Shown: piece by piece, positions 8,998 to 18,555 of the stretch
Numbering within the stretch: position 1 is the first letter of the stretch
How the letters are laid out: each line of letters begins with the position of its first letter
Source: Nitratireductor sp. XY-223
Lineage (GTDB): Bacteria; Pseudomonadota; Alphaproteobacteria; Rhizobiales; Rhizobiaceae
Direction of reading: 5' to 3'
Assembly (NCBI RefSeq): GCF_004959855.1
Contig: NZ_SPNT01000007.1
Location: forward strand, 186,001 to 250,000
Length of the DNA stretch: 64,000 bases
Translations under genes and position numbers: made by a program
Notes under the pieces: model-generated
Told to the model about the DNA's origin: nothing
Seen by the model: the letters and a program-made list of their open reading frames with translations, nothing else
The model's database searches: none

Positions 8998-9978
8998 TCA
9001 GGAATCCTCGGTGATGCGCACATAAACCGCCGTCACCACCAGGATGATGAGACCGAACATGATGCGCCGTGAGCCCTCCGGCATCTGCAGCACCGTCAGC
9101 ATCGTCGTGAGCACGGTGAGGATCAGCGCGCCGACGATGGTGCCGGAATAGGTGCCGCGGCCGCCGAAAATGGAGGTGCCGCCGATGACCGCGGCGGCGA
9201 CCGACGGCAGGAGCAGCGGCACGGCCAGCGACAGCGACGGGGCCTTGATGAGGCCGACATAGATGAGCCCGGTGATACCGGCAATCAGGCCGGACAGCGC
9301 ATAGAGCGCCAGGATGACCTGCCAGGACCGCACGCCGGCGAGGCGCGCGGCATCCTCGTTCTCGCCGATCGCATAGAGCAGCCGGCCGAAACCGGTGCGG
9401 CGCAGCGCATAGATGATCAGCGCCGCCAGCGGCAGGAAGACGAGGAGCGAATTGGGCGCGCCATAGGTCCGCCCGGTCCCCAGCCAGGCAAGGATCTCCG
9501 GCACGCTGGAGCCGGTGGCGATCACCGTGCGCTGATAGACCTGCAGGCAACCGGTGCCGATCAGTCCGGTCCCGAGGGTCATGATCAGCGGGTGGACGCG
9601 GAAAAGCCCGACGCCGATGCCGTTGGCGATGCCGATCATGACGGCCGGAATCAGCGAAACCGCGATGGCGCCGGGCGTTCCCAGGATCGCCACCTGTGTC
9701 GCCACGACGAAGGCGCTGATGGTCGCGGCAATGCCGACGGAAAGATCGATGCCGCCGGTCAGCATGGTGAGCGTCTGACACGCGGCGAGCATCGCCAGCG
9801 GAATGGCGAACTTGATGGTGTTGCCGATCCAGCGTTCGTTGAAGATGCCCGGACGCATGATCTCGAGGACGACGACAAGCCCGATCAGCAGCACCACGAG
9901 CGGCACCAGCGGATGGTCCCGCAGGAACCGCCGGACGCGCTTGGCAATGCTGAGGTCGTCCTGCGCCGGCATGGTCAT
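8998..9978 (-). CDS. Sugar ABC transporter permease (RbsC type)
   Basis: Start refined to MTMPAQDDL (9978), which overlaps the upstream permease stop by 4 bp; TGGIDLSVG and GGTSIFGGRGTYSGTIVGALI motifs. Confidence 0.9.
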   Translation of the reverse strand: MTMPAQDDLSIAKRVRRFLRDHPLVPLVVLLIGLVVVLEIMRPGIFNERWIGNTIKFAIPLAMLAACQTLTMLTGGIDLSVGIAATISAFVVATQVAILGTPGAIAVSLIPAVMIGIANGIGVGLFRVHPLIMTLGTGLIGTGCLQVYQRTVIATGSSVPEILAWLGTGRTYGAPNSLLVFLPLAALIIYALRRTGFGRLLYAIGENEDAARLAGVRSWQVILALYALSGLIAGITGLIYVGLIKAPSLSLAVPLLLPSVAAAVIGGTSIFGGRGTYSGTIVGALILTVLTTMLTVLQMPEGSRRIMFGLIILVVTAVYVRITEDS

Positions 9979-10949
9979 GATCGTCGCCCCCTCACGGCAA
10001 GCAGGCCGCCGATCATCACGACGACGACCATGATGGTGCCCTCCACGATCGTGGTGATGTTCGGATCGACGGCAAGGAATGTCAGGTCGGTGCGCACCAG
10101 GCGCAGGATGAAGACGGCGACGATGGGGCCAAGCAATCCGCCGCGCCCGCCGCCGAGCACCACGCCGCCCAGGACGACCGCGGCGACGCTGGCCAGCAGG
10201 TAGGGTCCGGGTATCGGCGCGCCGATGCCGGTGCTCATCGTCAGCACGAGGCCGCCCATCGCCGCGAACAGGCCGGCCATCGCATAGGCGCCGACCTTGA
10301 CCCGGTTGACGGCAACACCGGTCCGGAACGCCGCGAGGCTGTTGCTGCCGATTGCATAGACCGACAAGCCGAAGCGCGAACGGCGGAACGGTATCCAGAC
10401 CACCATCAGGCAAACGGCGAGCAGAATCAGGGATTTGGGAAACCAGACCGTGACGCTCGCCGGAATGCCCGGAATCGACAGCGGCCCGACCAGCAGCCCC
10501 TTGAGCCATTCGGCAGCGGCGCCACCGGGCGCCTTGAGGATCATCAGCGCCACGCCTTCCCAGACGAAGAGCATCGCCAGCGTGACGACGATGTCGGGCA
10601 CCCGCGTCAGCACGATCAAAAGCCCGTTGATGGTGCCCATCAAGGCACCCAGGCACAGGACGAAGACAACCACGAATATGGCGTATTGCTCGCTGGAACC
10701 GTCCATCATCACGGCCGCCGTGACACTGGTGACCGCCATCATGGACGCAATCGAGAGGTCGATGCCCCCGGCGATCACGACGACGGTCTGCGCGGCGGCG
10801 GCGAAGGCGAAGGGCAACGCCGCGCGGGCCAGTGAATCCAGGCCCGAAGCGCCGTATTCCGGCTGTATGATCTTGGTCAGGACCAGCAGCAGCGCGAGGA
10901 TCGCGAAAAGGCCGGTCAACCAGTAGTGGCTGCGCAGAAAACGGATCAC
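9975..10949 (-). CDS. Sugar ABC transporter permease (RbsC type)
   Basis: AGGIDLSIASMMAV and LGGVVLGGGRGGLLGPIVAVF motifs; hydrophobic. Confidence 0.9.
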   Translation of the reverse strand: MIRFLRSHYWLTGLFAILALLLVLTKIIQPEYGASGLDSLARAALPFAFAAAAQTVVVIAGGIDLSIASMMAVTSVTAAVMMDGSSEQYAIFVVVFVLCLGALMGTINGLLIVLTRVPDIVVTLAMLFVWEGVALMILKAPGGAAAEWLKGLLVGPLSIPGIPASVTVWFPKSLILLAVCLMVVWIPFRRSRFGLSVYAIGSNSLAAFRTGVAVNRVKVGAYAMAGLFAAMGGLVLTMSTGIGAPIPGPYLLASVAAVVLGGVVLGGGRGGLLGPIVAVFILRLVRTDLTFLAVDPNITTIVEGTIMVVVVMIGGLLAVRGRRS

Positions 10950-12475
10950 GGCCGCGGTTCCTCCGCGTTGTCGCCCGCCCGCTCACCTGCGCTGCCATTG
11001 GTGAGACCGTAGGCGGCGCGCATGAGGGTCGGCTCATCGGCATCCTGCGCATCGATAATGTCAACCACGCGCCCGTTGAAGATCACCACGGCGCGGTCGC
11101 AGGCGAGCTGCACCTCCTCGAGCTCCGATGTGTATAGGAGGACGGACGATCCCTGTGCCGCCAGTTCCCGCAGCAGCGGATAAATCTCGCGCTTGGTACG
11201 GATATCGATGCCGCGCGTAGGATCGAAACACAGGAGCGTGCGCACGCCGGCGGCGATCCACCGGGCGATGGTCACTTTCTGCTGGTTGCCGCCGGACAGG
11301 CGCTGAACCTCGCCTTGCGCCCGGGTGTCAATCTGCAGCCGGTCGATGGCGCCGTCGACGCGCGTCTTTTCCGCGCCCATGTTGATGTTCCCCCACCGGG
11401 CGGGCCGCGCGTAGAACGGCAGCGCGATGTTTTCCCGCACCGAGCGCTGCATCAAAAGCGCGTCCGCGCGGTCGCCCGGCACGTAGACATGGCCGGCGGC
11501 GATGGCATCGGCGGGGTGATGGAAGCGCACGTCCCTGCCGTCGATCTCGATATGGCCGCCGGTGGGGCGCTCGAACCCGGCCAACACCTCAAAGAGTTCG
11601 TCCTGCCCCTGCCCCTCCAGGGCGACGACACCGAGAACCTCCCCGCTCCGCATTTCGAAGGAGACGTCGGAGAGTTTCGTTCCGGATGAAAGGTTGCGAA
11701 CCCGGAGGCGTGGCGTCTCCTGTGTCTGGACCGGCAGGGACTGACCGGTTGCGCGAACGATTTCTTCCGTCGATTTCACCGGTGCGCCGAGCATCATCTC
11801 GACGATGCGCTCCTCGGAACCAGGACCGACATCGACCGTGCCGACGGTCAGGCCGTCGCGCAGCACCGTCGCGCGATCGCAGAGGCTCGAGATCTCTGAA
11901 AAACGGTGGGAGATGTAGATCACCGACCGGTCCAGCTCACATTGCCTGCGGACGACCTTGAGAACCCGCTCGACGAGGTCGGTCGGCAGGGCAGCCGTCA
12001 TCTCGTCGAGCAGCAGCACGTCCGGTTCGCTGGCGAGCGCGCGCGCCAGGTCGAGGATGCGCAGGGTCGCAAGCGGCAGGCGGTGGACCGGCTCGTCCAG
12101 GCGAAGTCCGCTGATGCCGAGTTCCTCCACCCATTTCAGAAAGGGCTCGACGGGGGTTTCGCTGAGACGCAGGTTGGCGGCGACATCAAGGTCCGGTATC
12201 AGCGAGGGCTCCTGATAGACCGGGACCAGCCCGGTCTGCCGCGCCTCCGCCGGCGAATGGACCCGGTGGTCCCTTCCCCTGATCCTGATCTGCCCCGCAT
12301 CCGGCCGGATCGCGCCGGTCAGGATCTTGACGAGCGTCGACTTGCCCGCACCGTTCGCCCCCATCAGCGCGACGATTTCGCCGGCCGCAACCTGCATGGA
12401 CGCGTCCCGCAAAGCCAGCACGGCGCCGAAGCTCTTGACGACACCGGAGGCCTCTAGGAGCGGCTCATTCGCCAT
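10946..12475 (-). CDS. Sugar ABC transporter ATP-binding protein (RbsA type, two NBDs)
   Basis: GANGAGKSTLVKIL Walker A; LSGGNQQKVTIARW signature; start taken at MANEPLLEASG. Confidence 0.92.
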   Translation of the reverse strand: MANEPLLEASGVVKSFGAVLALRDASMQVAAGEIVALMGANGAGKSTLVKILTGAIRPDAGQIRIRGRDHRVHSPAEARQTGLVPVYQEPSLIPDLDVAANLRLSETPVEPFLKWVEELGISGLRLDEPVHRLPLATLRILDLARALASEPDVLLLDEMTAALPTDLVERVLKVVRRQCELDRSVIYISHRFSEISSLCDRATVLRDGLTVGTVDVGPGSEERIVEMMLGAPVKSTEEIVRATGQSLPVQTQETPRLRVRNLSSGTKLSDVSFEMRSGEVLGVVALEGQGQDELFEVLAGFERPTGGHIEIDGRDVRFHHPADAIAAGHVYVPGDRADALLMQRSVRENIALPFYARPARWGNINMGAEKTRVDGAIDRLQIDTRAQGEVQRLSGGNQQKVTIARWIAAGVRTLLCFDPTRGIDIRTKREIYPLLRELAAQGSSVLLYTSELEEVQLACDRAVVIFNGRVVDIIDAQDADEPTLMRAAYGLTNGSAGERAGDNAEEPRP

Positions 12476-12556
12476 GCTGCGGATATCCCCCTTGAGGATG
12501 GTTGGAACCATGCGGCGGCGCCCGGGAGGTCCGAAGGCACCGCCGCCGGTGGAGGT

Positions 12557-12578
12557 GCCGGGTGATTATTCACCCGGC
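12557..12578 (-). other. Stem-loop at 3' end of SBP gene (9-bp perfect stem, 4-nt loop)
   Basis: + strand GCCGGGTGA-TTAT-TCACCCGGC; spans the stop codon of the 12566-13591 SBP. Confidence 0.65.
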
Positions 12579-13591
12579 CCTTTGCAAGCAATAATGTCGT
12601 CCTTGCTGTATGTCGTCCAGCCGGGGATCATGATGCTCACCGGCCACTCGGGATCGAGCGACGGGTCGGCTGCGGCAGCCAGTTGTGCCTTGCCTTCGTC
12701 GGTCTTGTTTTCCCAGAGCTGCGGATCGACCAAGACAGTCTGTGCGTCCGGCTTGTCGCCGTCGAGAAGCTGGATGGCGAGGGTCACGCCGGCACCGCCG
12801 ACGGATCCCGGGTTGGTCACCGCCGCGCCGACGAGGCCGTCCACGGAGTTGAGCTGTCCGACAAAGCCGGCATTGTCGGCGCCGACGATCGGCACCAGCG
12901 GCACGTCGGATTCAACAAACGCATCGACGATCACGTTGTCGATCCCGGAGGTCCATACGCCATCGAAGGGTATGCCTGTGGCGATGTAGTCCAGGATCTG
13001 CTGCTTTCCCTGGTCCTGCTGCCAGCCGGTGAACACCTCGTGCGCCACCTTGACGTCCGGATACTCGGCAAGCGCCCGCTTGAAGCCCTTGTCGCGGTCG
13101 TCGTCGGCCGCGGCGCCGGCGGCGCCGCGCATATAGACCACGCTGCCCTTGCCGCCGATTTCCTCGAACAGCCACTTGGCGCCGAGATAGGCGTATTCTT
13201 CCTGGTTGTTGGACAGCACATAGGCCGACGGTTCGGTCACCGCCTGGTCGACCGCCACCACGACGATGCCCTTGTCGGTGGCTTCCTTGATCGCGGCATT
13301 GATGCCTTCCGGGTTCGCCGGATTGACCACGATCGCATCGACGCCGGCCTCGATCAGGTTGCGGATGTCCTCAAGCTGACCGGCCGCATCCGTGTTGCGG
13401 TGGGCGATGTTGAGCGACTTCACCTTGCCGGAAGCCTTGGCCTGGGCCTTCATGGCGCAGACCATTTCCTCGCGCCAGCCGTTGCCCTGAACGGTATTCG
13501 AGACACCGATCGTATAGTCGCTGGCCAGGGCCGTCGTGGACATGCCCGCCACAAAAGCACCGAGCAGTACACCGGATAGCAGTCGTTTCAT
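12566..13591 (-). CDS. Sugar ABC transporter substrate-binding protein (RbsB type)
   Basis: Sec signal MKRLLSGVLLGAFVAGMSTTALA; VDAIVVNPANPEGINAAIKEA typical of type-I SBPs. Confidence 0.92.
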   Translation of the reverse strand: MKRLLSGVLLGAFVAGMSTTALASDYTIGVSNTVQGNGWREEMVCAMKAQAKASGKVKSLNIAHRNTDAAGQLEDIRNLIEAGVDAIVVNPANPEGINAAIKEATDKGIVVVAVDQAVTEPSAYVLSNNQEEYAYLGAKWLFEEIGGKGSVVYMRGAAGAAADDDRDKGFKRALAEYPDVKVAHEVFTGWQQDQGKQQILDYIATGIPFDGVWTSGIDNVIVDAFVESDVPLVPIVGADNAGFVGQLNSVDGLVGAAVTNPGSVGGAGVTLAIQLLDGDKPDAQTVLVDPQLWENKTDEGKAQLAAAADPSLDPEWPVSIMIPGWTTYSKDDIIACKGPGE

Positions 13592-13644
13592 GTTGTTTCC
13601 TCCTTGATTAAGCCGCCGAAGCGCATTTGCTCACGCCATTCTTG

Positions 13645-14559
13645 TTATTTGACGTAGGGGCGCAGGACGTCGCGCGCGAGCAGAAATCCCCTTTTGACCA
13701 GTTCATCCGTTCCTTCGAAATTGCGGTCCTCGTGTTCGATGATCATCGGCCCGTCATAGCCGGCGCGATAGAGGCCGGAGAATATCTCGCCCCAATCGAC
13801 GTCGCCGAGGCCGGGAAGGCGCGGAACCTGCCAGCCCATGCCGGCCGACATGATGCCGCGCTCGTAAAGCCCGTCACGGTCGATCATCAGGTCCTTGGCG
13901 TGGGCGTGCAGCATGTGCGGGCCGAATTCGCCGATGAAGCGTGTCTGGTCGATCATCTGCCAGACCAGGTGGCTAGGATCGTAGTTCATGCCGACGTCGT
14001 CGCCCCAGGCCTCCAGGATGCGGCGCCAGATATAGGGCGAATAGGCGATGTTGTGCCCACCCGGCCACTCGTCGTAGCTGAAGATCATCGGGCAGTTCTC
14101 GAACGCGATCTTGACGCCGTTGTCGCGGGCGTGGGCGATGATGTCCGGCCAGACGCTGAGCGCGTCGTCCCAGTTGTCGTCCAGGTGCTTCGAAGCATCG
14201 CCGCCGCAAAAGGTATTGACCACCGGCAGCCCCATCCATCCGGCCGCGACGATCACCTGCTTGAGATGGGCGATGACCGTGTCGCGGTGATCTTGGTCGG
14301 GATGCAGCGGGTTCGGGTAGTAGCCGAGTGCGGAAACCGACAGGCCCTTGCATTCCAGTTCGGCCCTGATGTCCTGGGCCTGTGCCTTGTCGATTGCCGC
14401 GACATCGATATGGGTGGTGCCCGCATAGCGCCGTGTCGGGCCCTTCGAGACCGGCCAGCAGGCGATTTCGAGCATCTCGAATCCGTTGGAAACAGACCAG
14501 TCCGCCACCTCCATCAGCGGCGTATCGGGGAACGGTGCCGTCAAAAGCCCCAGTTTCAT
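13645..14559 (-). CDS. Sugar phosphate isomerase/epimerase, xylose-isomerase-like TIM barrel (MocC/IolE-like)
   Basis: WSVSNGFEMLEIACWP, FENCPMIFSYDEWPGG, GMNYDPSHLVWQ, HAHAKD motifs. Confidence 0.88.
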   Translation of the reverse strand: MKLGLLTAPFPDTPLMEVADWSVSNGFEMLEIACWPVSKGPTRRYAGTTHIDVAAIDKAQAQDIRAELECKGLSVSALGYYPNPLHPDQDHRDTVIAHLKQVIVAAGWMGLPVVNTFCGGDASKHLDDNWDDALSVWPDIIAHARDNGVKIAFENCPMIFSYDEWPGGHNIAYSPYIWRRILEAWGDDVGMNYDPSHLVWQMIDQTRFIGEFGPHMLHAHAKDLMIDRDGLYERGIMSAGMGWQVPRLPGLGDVDWGEIFSGLYRAGYDGPMIIEHEDRNFEGTDELVKRGFLLARDVLRPYVK

Positions 14560-14587
14560 GCAGCCTCTCCCTGTTGCCGATCCGCCA

Positions 14588-15757
14588 TCATGATCCGATG
14601 TCGACCCAGCGGCCTTCCCTTGCGCTGCGCAGGACCGCGTCGCAGATCAGCATTTCCTCGTGTCCGTCCTCAAAGGTCGCATAGAGCGGATCCGCCGGCG
14701 CACGGCCCGCGGCCACGGCGCTGTAGACATTGCGGAACAGCGCATAGAACGTATCGGCAAAACCCTCCACATGCCCGCCGGGCAGAGCCGCAGCCGCGGC
14801 GCCCGAGGGATTCATCAGCGATGCGTCCCGCTGCAGGATCTCGTTCGGCTTCCCGCGGTGGCCGACCCACAGGTGATCGGGTGTCTCCGAATGCCAGCTC
14901 GCAGCCGATTGCGAGCCGTCGATTTCCCACTGCAGGCTGTTCTTGCGGCCGGCGCTGACCTGGCTCACCGTGAGCGAACCCCGCGCGCCGTTTTCATAGC
15001 GCAGCAGGATGAGCGCCGTGTCGTCGGTCTCGATCTGCCGCTCGACGGTCTCGCCAGCGCCGCCTTGCGAGAAAGTCTCAACGGGACCAACGGGTTGCTG
15101 GCGTGTCTTGAGGAACGTCGTGAGCTCCGCGAAGACCGAGGTCACCTTCTGGCCGGATATGAAACCGGTCAGGTCGATCCAGTGGGTGCCGATATCGCCG
15201 ACGGCGCGCAGCGCGCCGCCCTCCTTCGGATCGAGTCGCCAGTTCCAGTCCGTATCCAGGAGCAGCCAGTCCTGCAGGTAGTGGCCGGTGATCAGCCTGA
15301 TCTCGCCGAGACCGCCGTCACGCACCATCTGATGCGCATGCTGGTTCAGCGGATAGAAACGGATGTTGTAGTTGACGGCAGCGATCAGGCCGCTGTCGGC
15401 GGCCAGTTGAACCAGTTCGGCCGATTCCTGCGACGAGATCGCGAGCGGCTTTTCGCAGATCACATGCCGGCCGGCCGCCAGGATCTGCTTGACCTGTTCA
15501 AAGTGAAAACGGTTGGGCGACGTCACGTGAACGACATTGACCGCCGGGTCTTCGAGGAGCTGCTCGAGGCTGTCATAGGCCTTTGCGATGCCGATCTGCC
15601 GCGCCCGTTCCCCCGCCCGCTCGGGACTGCTGCCCAGCAGACCGGTTACCCTGACGCCGAGCCGCCGCAGGGCCTCGGCATGAACCGTGCCGATGAAACC
15701 CGTGCCAATGACCGCAGCGCCGTAGTCGCCCGGATTGAATGGCTGCGACGTGCTCAT
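14588..15757 (-). CDS. Gfo/Idh/MocA family oxidoreductase
   Basis: AAVIGTGFIGTVHAEALRRLG and HVICEKPLAISSQES motifs. Confidence 0.92.
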   Translation of the reverse strand: MSTSQPFNPGDYGAAVIGTGFIGTVHAEALRRLGVRVTGLLGSSPERAGERARQIGIAKAYDSLEQLLEDPAVNVVHVTSPNRFHFEQVKQILAAGRHVICEKPLAISSQESAELVQLAADSGLIAAVNYNIRFYPLNQHAHQMVRDGGLGEIRLITGHYLQDWLLLDTDWNWRLDPKEGGALRAVGDIGTHWIDLTGFISGQKVTSVFAELTTFLKTRQQPVGPVETFSQGGAGETVERQIETDDTALILLRYENGARGSLTVSQVSAGRKNSLQWEIDGSQSAASWHSETPDHLWVGHRGKPNEILQRDASLMNPSGAAAAALPGGHVEGFADTFYALFRNVYSAVAAGRAPADPLYATFEDGHEEMLICDAVLRSAREGRWVDIGS

Positions 15758-15793
15758 AAGACGTTAAGCCCCCTAACGCTTTTACATCGAGTT

Positions 15794-16543
15794 TCACGCA
15801 ACGGAATATCCGCCGTCAACATTTATCGACGCTCCCGTGATGAATGCGGCCGCCGGCGAGGCCAGGAACAGGACCGGTCCGGCGATGTCCTCGGGCTGGC
15901 CCCAGCGCCCCATCGGCGTGCGCGCATTGACGGCGGCGACATGGTCCGGATCGGTGCGGCTGCGTGCCGACTGTTCCGTGACCACAAAGCCGGGCGACAC
16001 GGAGTTGACCCGGATTCCGTGTTCGGCCCAGGCGATGGCGAGGGACCGGGTCAACTGCCGCACCGCCGCCTTGCTGGCGCCGTAGGCCGGGTTTTTCGGA
16101 CTTCCGAAGGAACTGTACATCGACGCGATGTTGATGACGCAGCCCTTGCTCTGCTTCAGCCTCTGCAGGAAGGCCGAAGTGACGCGAAACGTGCCGTGCA
16201 GATTGACCTTGACGACCTCCTCGAAGAATTCAGGGCGCATCTCCTCGCCGCGGGCGGTGATGGCTGCGCAGTTCACCAGGATATCGAGGCGCGGCGTGGC
16301 ATCGGTCAGGGCATCGATGGCGTCCTGATCGGTCACATCCAGCTGAACATAGGGGTGGCGGCCGCGGTCTTCCTCGACCGGCTCCGGCTCGACGCCGGTG
16401 ATCCTGACATGCGCGTCGGCGGCCTTGAAGGCCGAGGCGATGGCCGAGCCTATTCCGCCACGGCTGGCGCCCACGACCAGGACTTCCCTGCCCGAAAAAT
16501 CGAAAGTGCGATGCGGATCCACCGGCACTGTCCTCCCGGGCAC
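15794..16543 (-). CDS. SDR family oxidoreductase
   Basis: VLVVGASRGGIGSAIA glycine motif; YGASKAAVRQL (YxxxK). Confidence 0.92.
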   Translation of the reverse strand: MPGRTVPVDPHRTFDFSGREVLVVGASRGGIGSAIASAFKAADAHVRITGVEPEPVEEDRGRHPYVQLDVTDQDAIDALTDATPRLDILVNCAAITARGEEMRPEFFEEVVKVNLHGTFRVTSAFLQRLKQSKGCVINIASMYSSFGSPKNPAYGASKAAVRQLTRSLAIAWAEHGIRVNSVSPGFVVTEQSARSRTDPDHVAAVNARTPMGRWGQPEDIAGPVLFLASPAAAFITGASINVDGGYSVA

Positions 16544-16576
16544 ACTGTCCCACGGCCTTTTTTCGAATGCAAGATT

Positions 16577-16602
16577 ATTTTCAAAAACGAGATTATGAAA
16601 AT
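16577..16602. promoter_or_regulatory. Inverted repeat upstream of SDR-led operon, candidate RpiR operator
   Basis: ATTTTCA-N12-TGAAAAT (16577-16583 / 16596-16602), half-sites 19 bp apart, in an AT-rich island. Confidence 0.4.
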
Positions 16603-16660
16603 CTGCAACTAGAATCCCGGCGCTTTCCCGGTATGGCGCAATGCAAATGCTGCGGCCGGC

Positions 16661-17536
16661 TCACTTGCGACGGTCTATCCGGCGGCCGAGGCTGACGATG
16701 ATCGACTGGCACAGGACAAGCGCCGGCACCTGCGAACGGAAATGCCCGAGGCGGGCTTCCTTGACGTAGAGCACCCGTTCGGCCAGCGGCACAACCGGGC
16801 TCAGCTCGTTGTCGGTGATGGCCAGCACCCGCCTGCCGCTCGCGGCCGCGGATCTTGCGATTTCGACGGTTTCGGGCGTGTAGTCGTCGAAGGTGATCGC
16901 CAGGAGGATGTCGTTGTCGGCGATCGACGCGATCTGCTCATTGCGCATCGCACCCAGATTGTCGATCAGGTGCACGCGCTTTCCGACGTTGGAAAAGCCG
17001 TAGAACGAGTAGGCGCCGATGCCGTAGGCGCCCCGCGCCGCGGCGATATGGACCGCGTCGGAGCGGATCAGCGCGTCGACGAATGCCTCGAGCTCGGTAT
17101 TGTCGATATCGTCGCGAAGGCGCAGCAGCGACTCGACCGCCGTCTGCACAAAAGTACCGAAGACGATGCGCGGCTGCTCAAGGTCGAGACCGCCATCCTC
17201 GTCCAGATTGCCGTATTCGCCGAGTGCCTTGATGCGGTCCGCGTAGGTCATGCGCGGTCCGACAAGCCTTTGCCGGAAAACATCCTGCAACTCGGCGAAA
17301 CCGGAAAACCCCAGTTCCTTGGCGAAGCGGGTGATGTTCGCCGGCGGCACCCCGGCCATCTTCGACAGGCCGACAATGTTGTAGATGGCGACATCCTCTG
17401 GATTGTTGAGAAAGAACTGGGCGACCTGGTTGAGCCGCTTGCTCAGGCTCCCCTGCCGTTCGACCAGCGCCTCGACGAGGCTTGCATAGTCCTCGATCCG
17501 CGCAACCGCCTGTTCCCCGTTCTTCTTCTTCGGCAT
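16661..17536 (-). CDS. MurR/RpiR family transcriptional regulator
   Basis: N-terminal HTH (LSKMAGVPPANITRFAKELGFSGFAELQ) followed by an SIS domain; start taken at MPKKKNGEQ. Confidence 0.9.
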   Translation of the reverse strand: MPKKKNGEQAVARIEDYASLVEALVERQGSLSKRLNQVAQFFLNNPEDVAIYNIVGLSKMAGVPPANITRFAKELGFSGFAELQDVFRQRLVGPRMTYADRIKALGEYGNLDEDGGLDLEQPRIVFGTFVQTAVESLLRLRDDIDNTELEAFVDALIRSDAVHIAAARGAYGIGAYSFYGFSNVGKRVHLIDNLGAMRNEQIASIADNDILLAITFDDYTPETVEIARSAAASGRRVLAITDNELSPVVPLAERVLYVKEARLGHFRSQVPALVLCQSIIVSLGRRIDRRK

Positions 17537-17552
17537 CGCGTTCCCCAAGGAT

Positions 17553-18341
17553 CTAAGACTGGGCCGGAGCCCCGACCACCGCCTGTTCCATGTCAACCAG
17601 CGCGCCGGTCGTCAGTCCGGCGCTGTCGCTCAACAGGAAAACGGCCAGGCGCGCCACCTCGTCCGATTGCAGGAGACGCCCGAGAGGCAGGTTTCGCGCC
17701 GCGGCGGCCAGCCATTCGTCGCCCTTGCCGAGGATGCTCGCCTGCATTTCGCGCTCGGCGGGCGTCTCGCACCAACCCACATTGATGCCGTTCACGCGTA
17801 TGCGGTCTGACAGATGCGCATTGGCCGCGTTGCGCGTCAGCGTGGCCAGCGCGCCCTTCGTGGACGCGTAAATGGCAAGGTCGGGTGCGCCGCAATGGGC
17901 GTTCATCGACAGGATATTGAGGATCGCCCCGGCGGATTTCCGCCGCAGCATGTCGTTGATCGCACCCTGCATGAGGAAAAACGGGGCCCGCGCATTGACC
18001 GCATAGAGGCGGTCCCAGGTCTCGACATTTCCGTCGGTGAGCGCCGCGCGGTCGGTGAGGCCCGCGGCATTGACCAGGCAATCAACCCGCCCGAAGCGCG
18101 CAAGCGCTGCGTCAATGACCCCAGCCGGTGCATCGGGTTCGCCGAGATCCGAAACATGAAATTCAACCTGATGCCCCCGCGCCGCCAGTTCACGGGCGAT
18201 GTCCCGGCCGGCGGATTCGTTTCGGTCGGTCAGAAACAGGGCTTGCGCACCGCACATGGCGGCCGCGTTCGCCACCTCTGCCCCAAGGCCCTGCGCGGCG
18301 CCGGTGATGACAACAGTCTTGCCGTCCAGATCGATCTTCAC
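17553..18341 (-). CDS. SDR family oxidoreductase
   Basis: VVITGAAQGLGAEVA; YASTKGALATLTR; GTG start at 18341 (VKIDLDGKTVV) looks likelier than 18377. Confidence 0.88.
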   Translation of the reverse strand: MKIDLDGKTVVITGAAQGLGAEVANAAAMCGAQALFLTDRNESAGRDIARELAARGHQVEFHVSDLGEPDAPAGVIDAALARFGRVDCLVNAAGLTDRAALTDGNVETWDRLYAVNARAPFFLMQGAINDMLRRKSAGAILNILSMNAHCGAPDLAIYASTKGALATLTRNAANAHLSDRIRVNGINVGWCETPAEREMQASILGKGDEWLAAAARNLPLGRLLQSDEVARLAVFLLSDSAGLTTGALVDMEQAVVGAPAQS

Positions 18342-18555
18342 ACGCTCCTCCCATGCCGGCAGGACGCCGACATGCATCGGGTGAGCGGGACACGAAAGCC
18401 CCGGTCACGAGATACAAAAGGCTAGTCGCGGGCGGCGGCAAAAGCAAACCGGCGGCTGTGCCGGGAACCGGAGCCGAACGCATCCGTTGCGAAAAACGCC
18501 CGGTTTGATCTATCGTCTGACAACGGAATCAGGACCACCGCACGGACATTCGAAG

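Noticed and set aside
8998-11064. Apparent 688-aa fusion ORF
   Set aside because: The N-terminal part is an out-of-frame read of the neighbouring permease. The real permease starts at MTMPAQDDL (9978) with an ATGA overlap.
14660-16612. 650-aa + strand ORF
   Set aside because: Antisense shadow of the Gfo/Idh/MocA and SDR genes; no recognizable domain.
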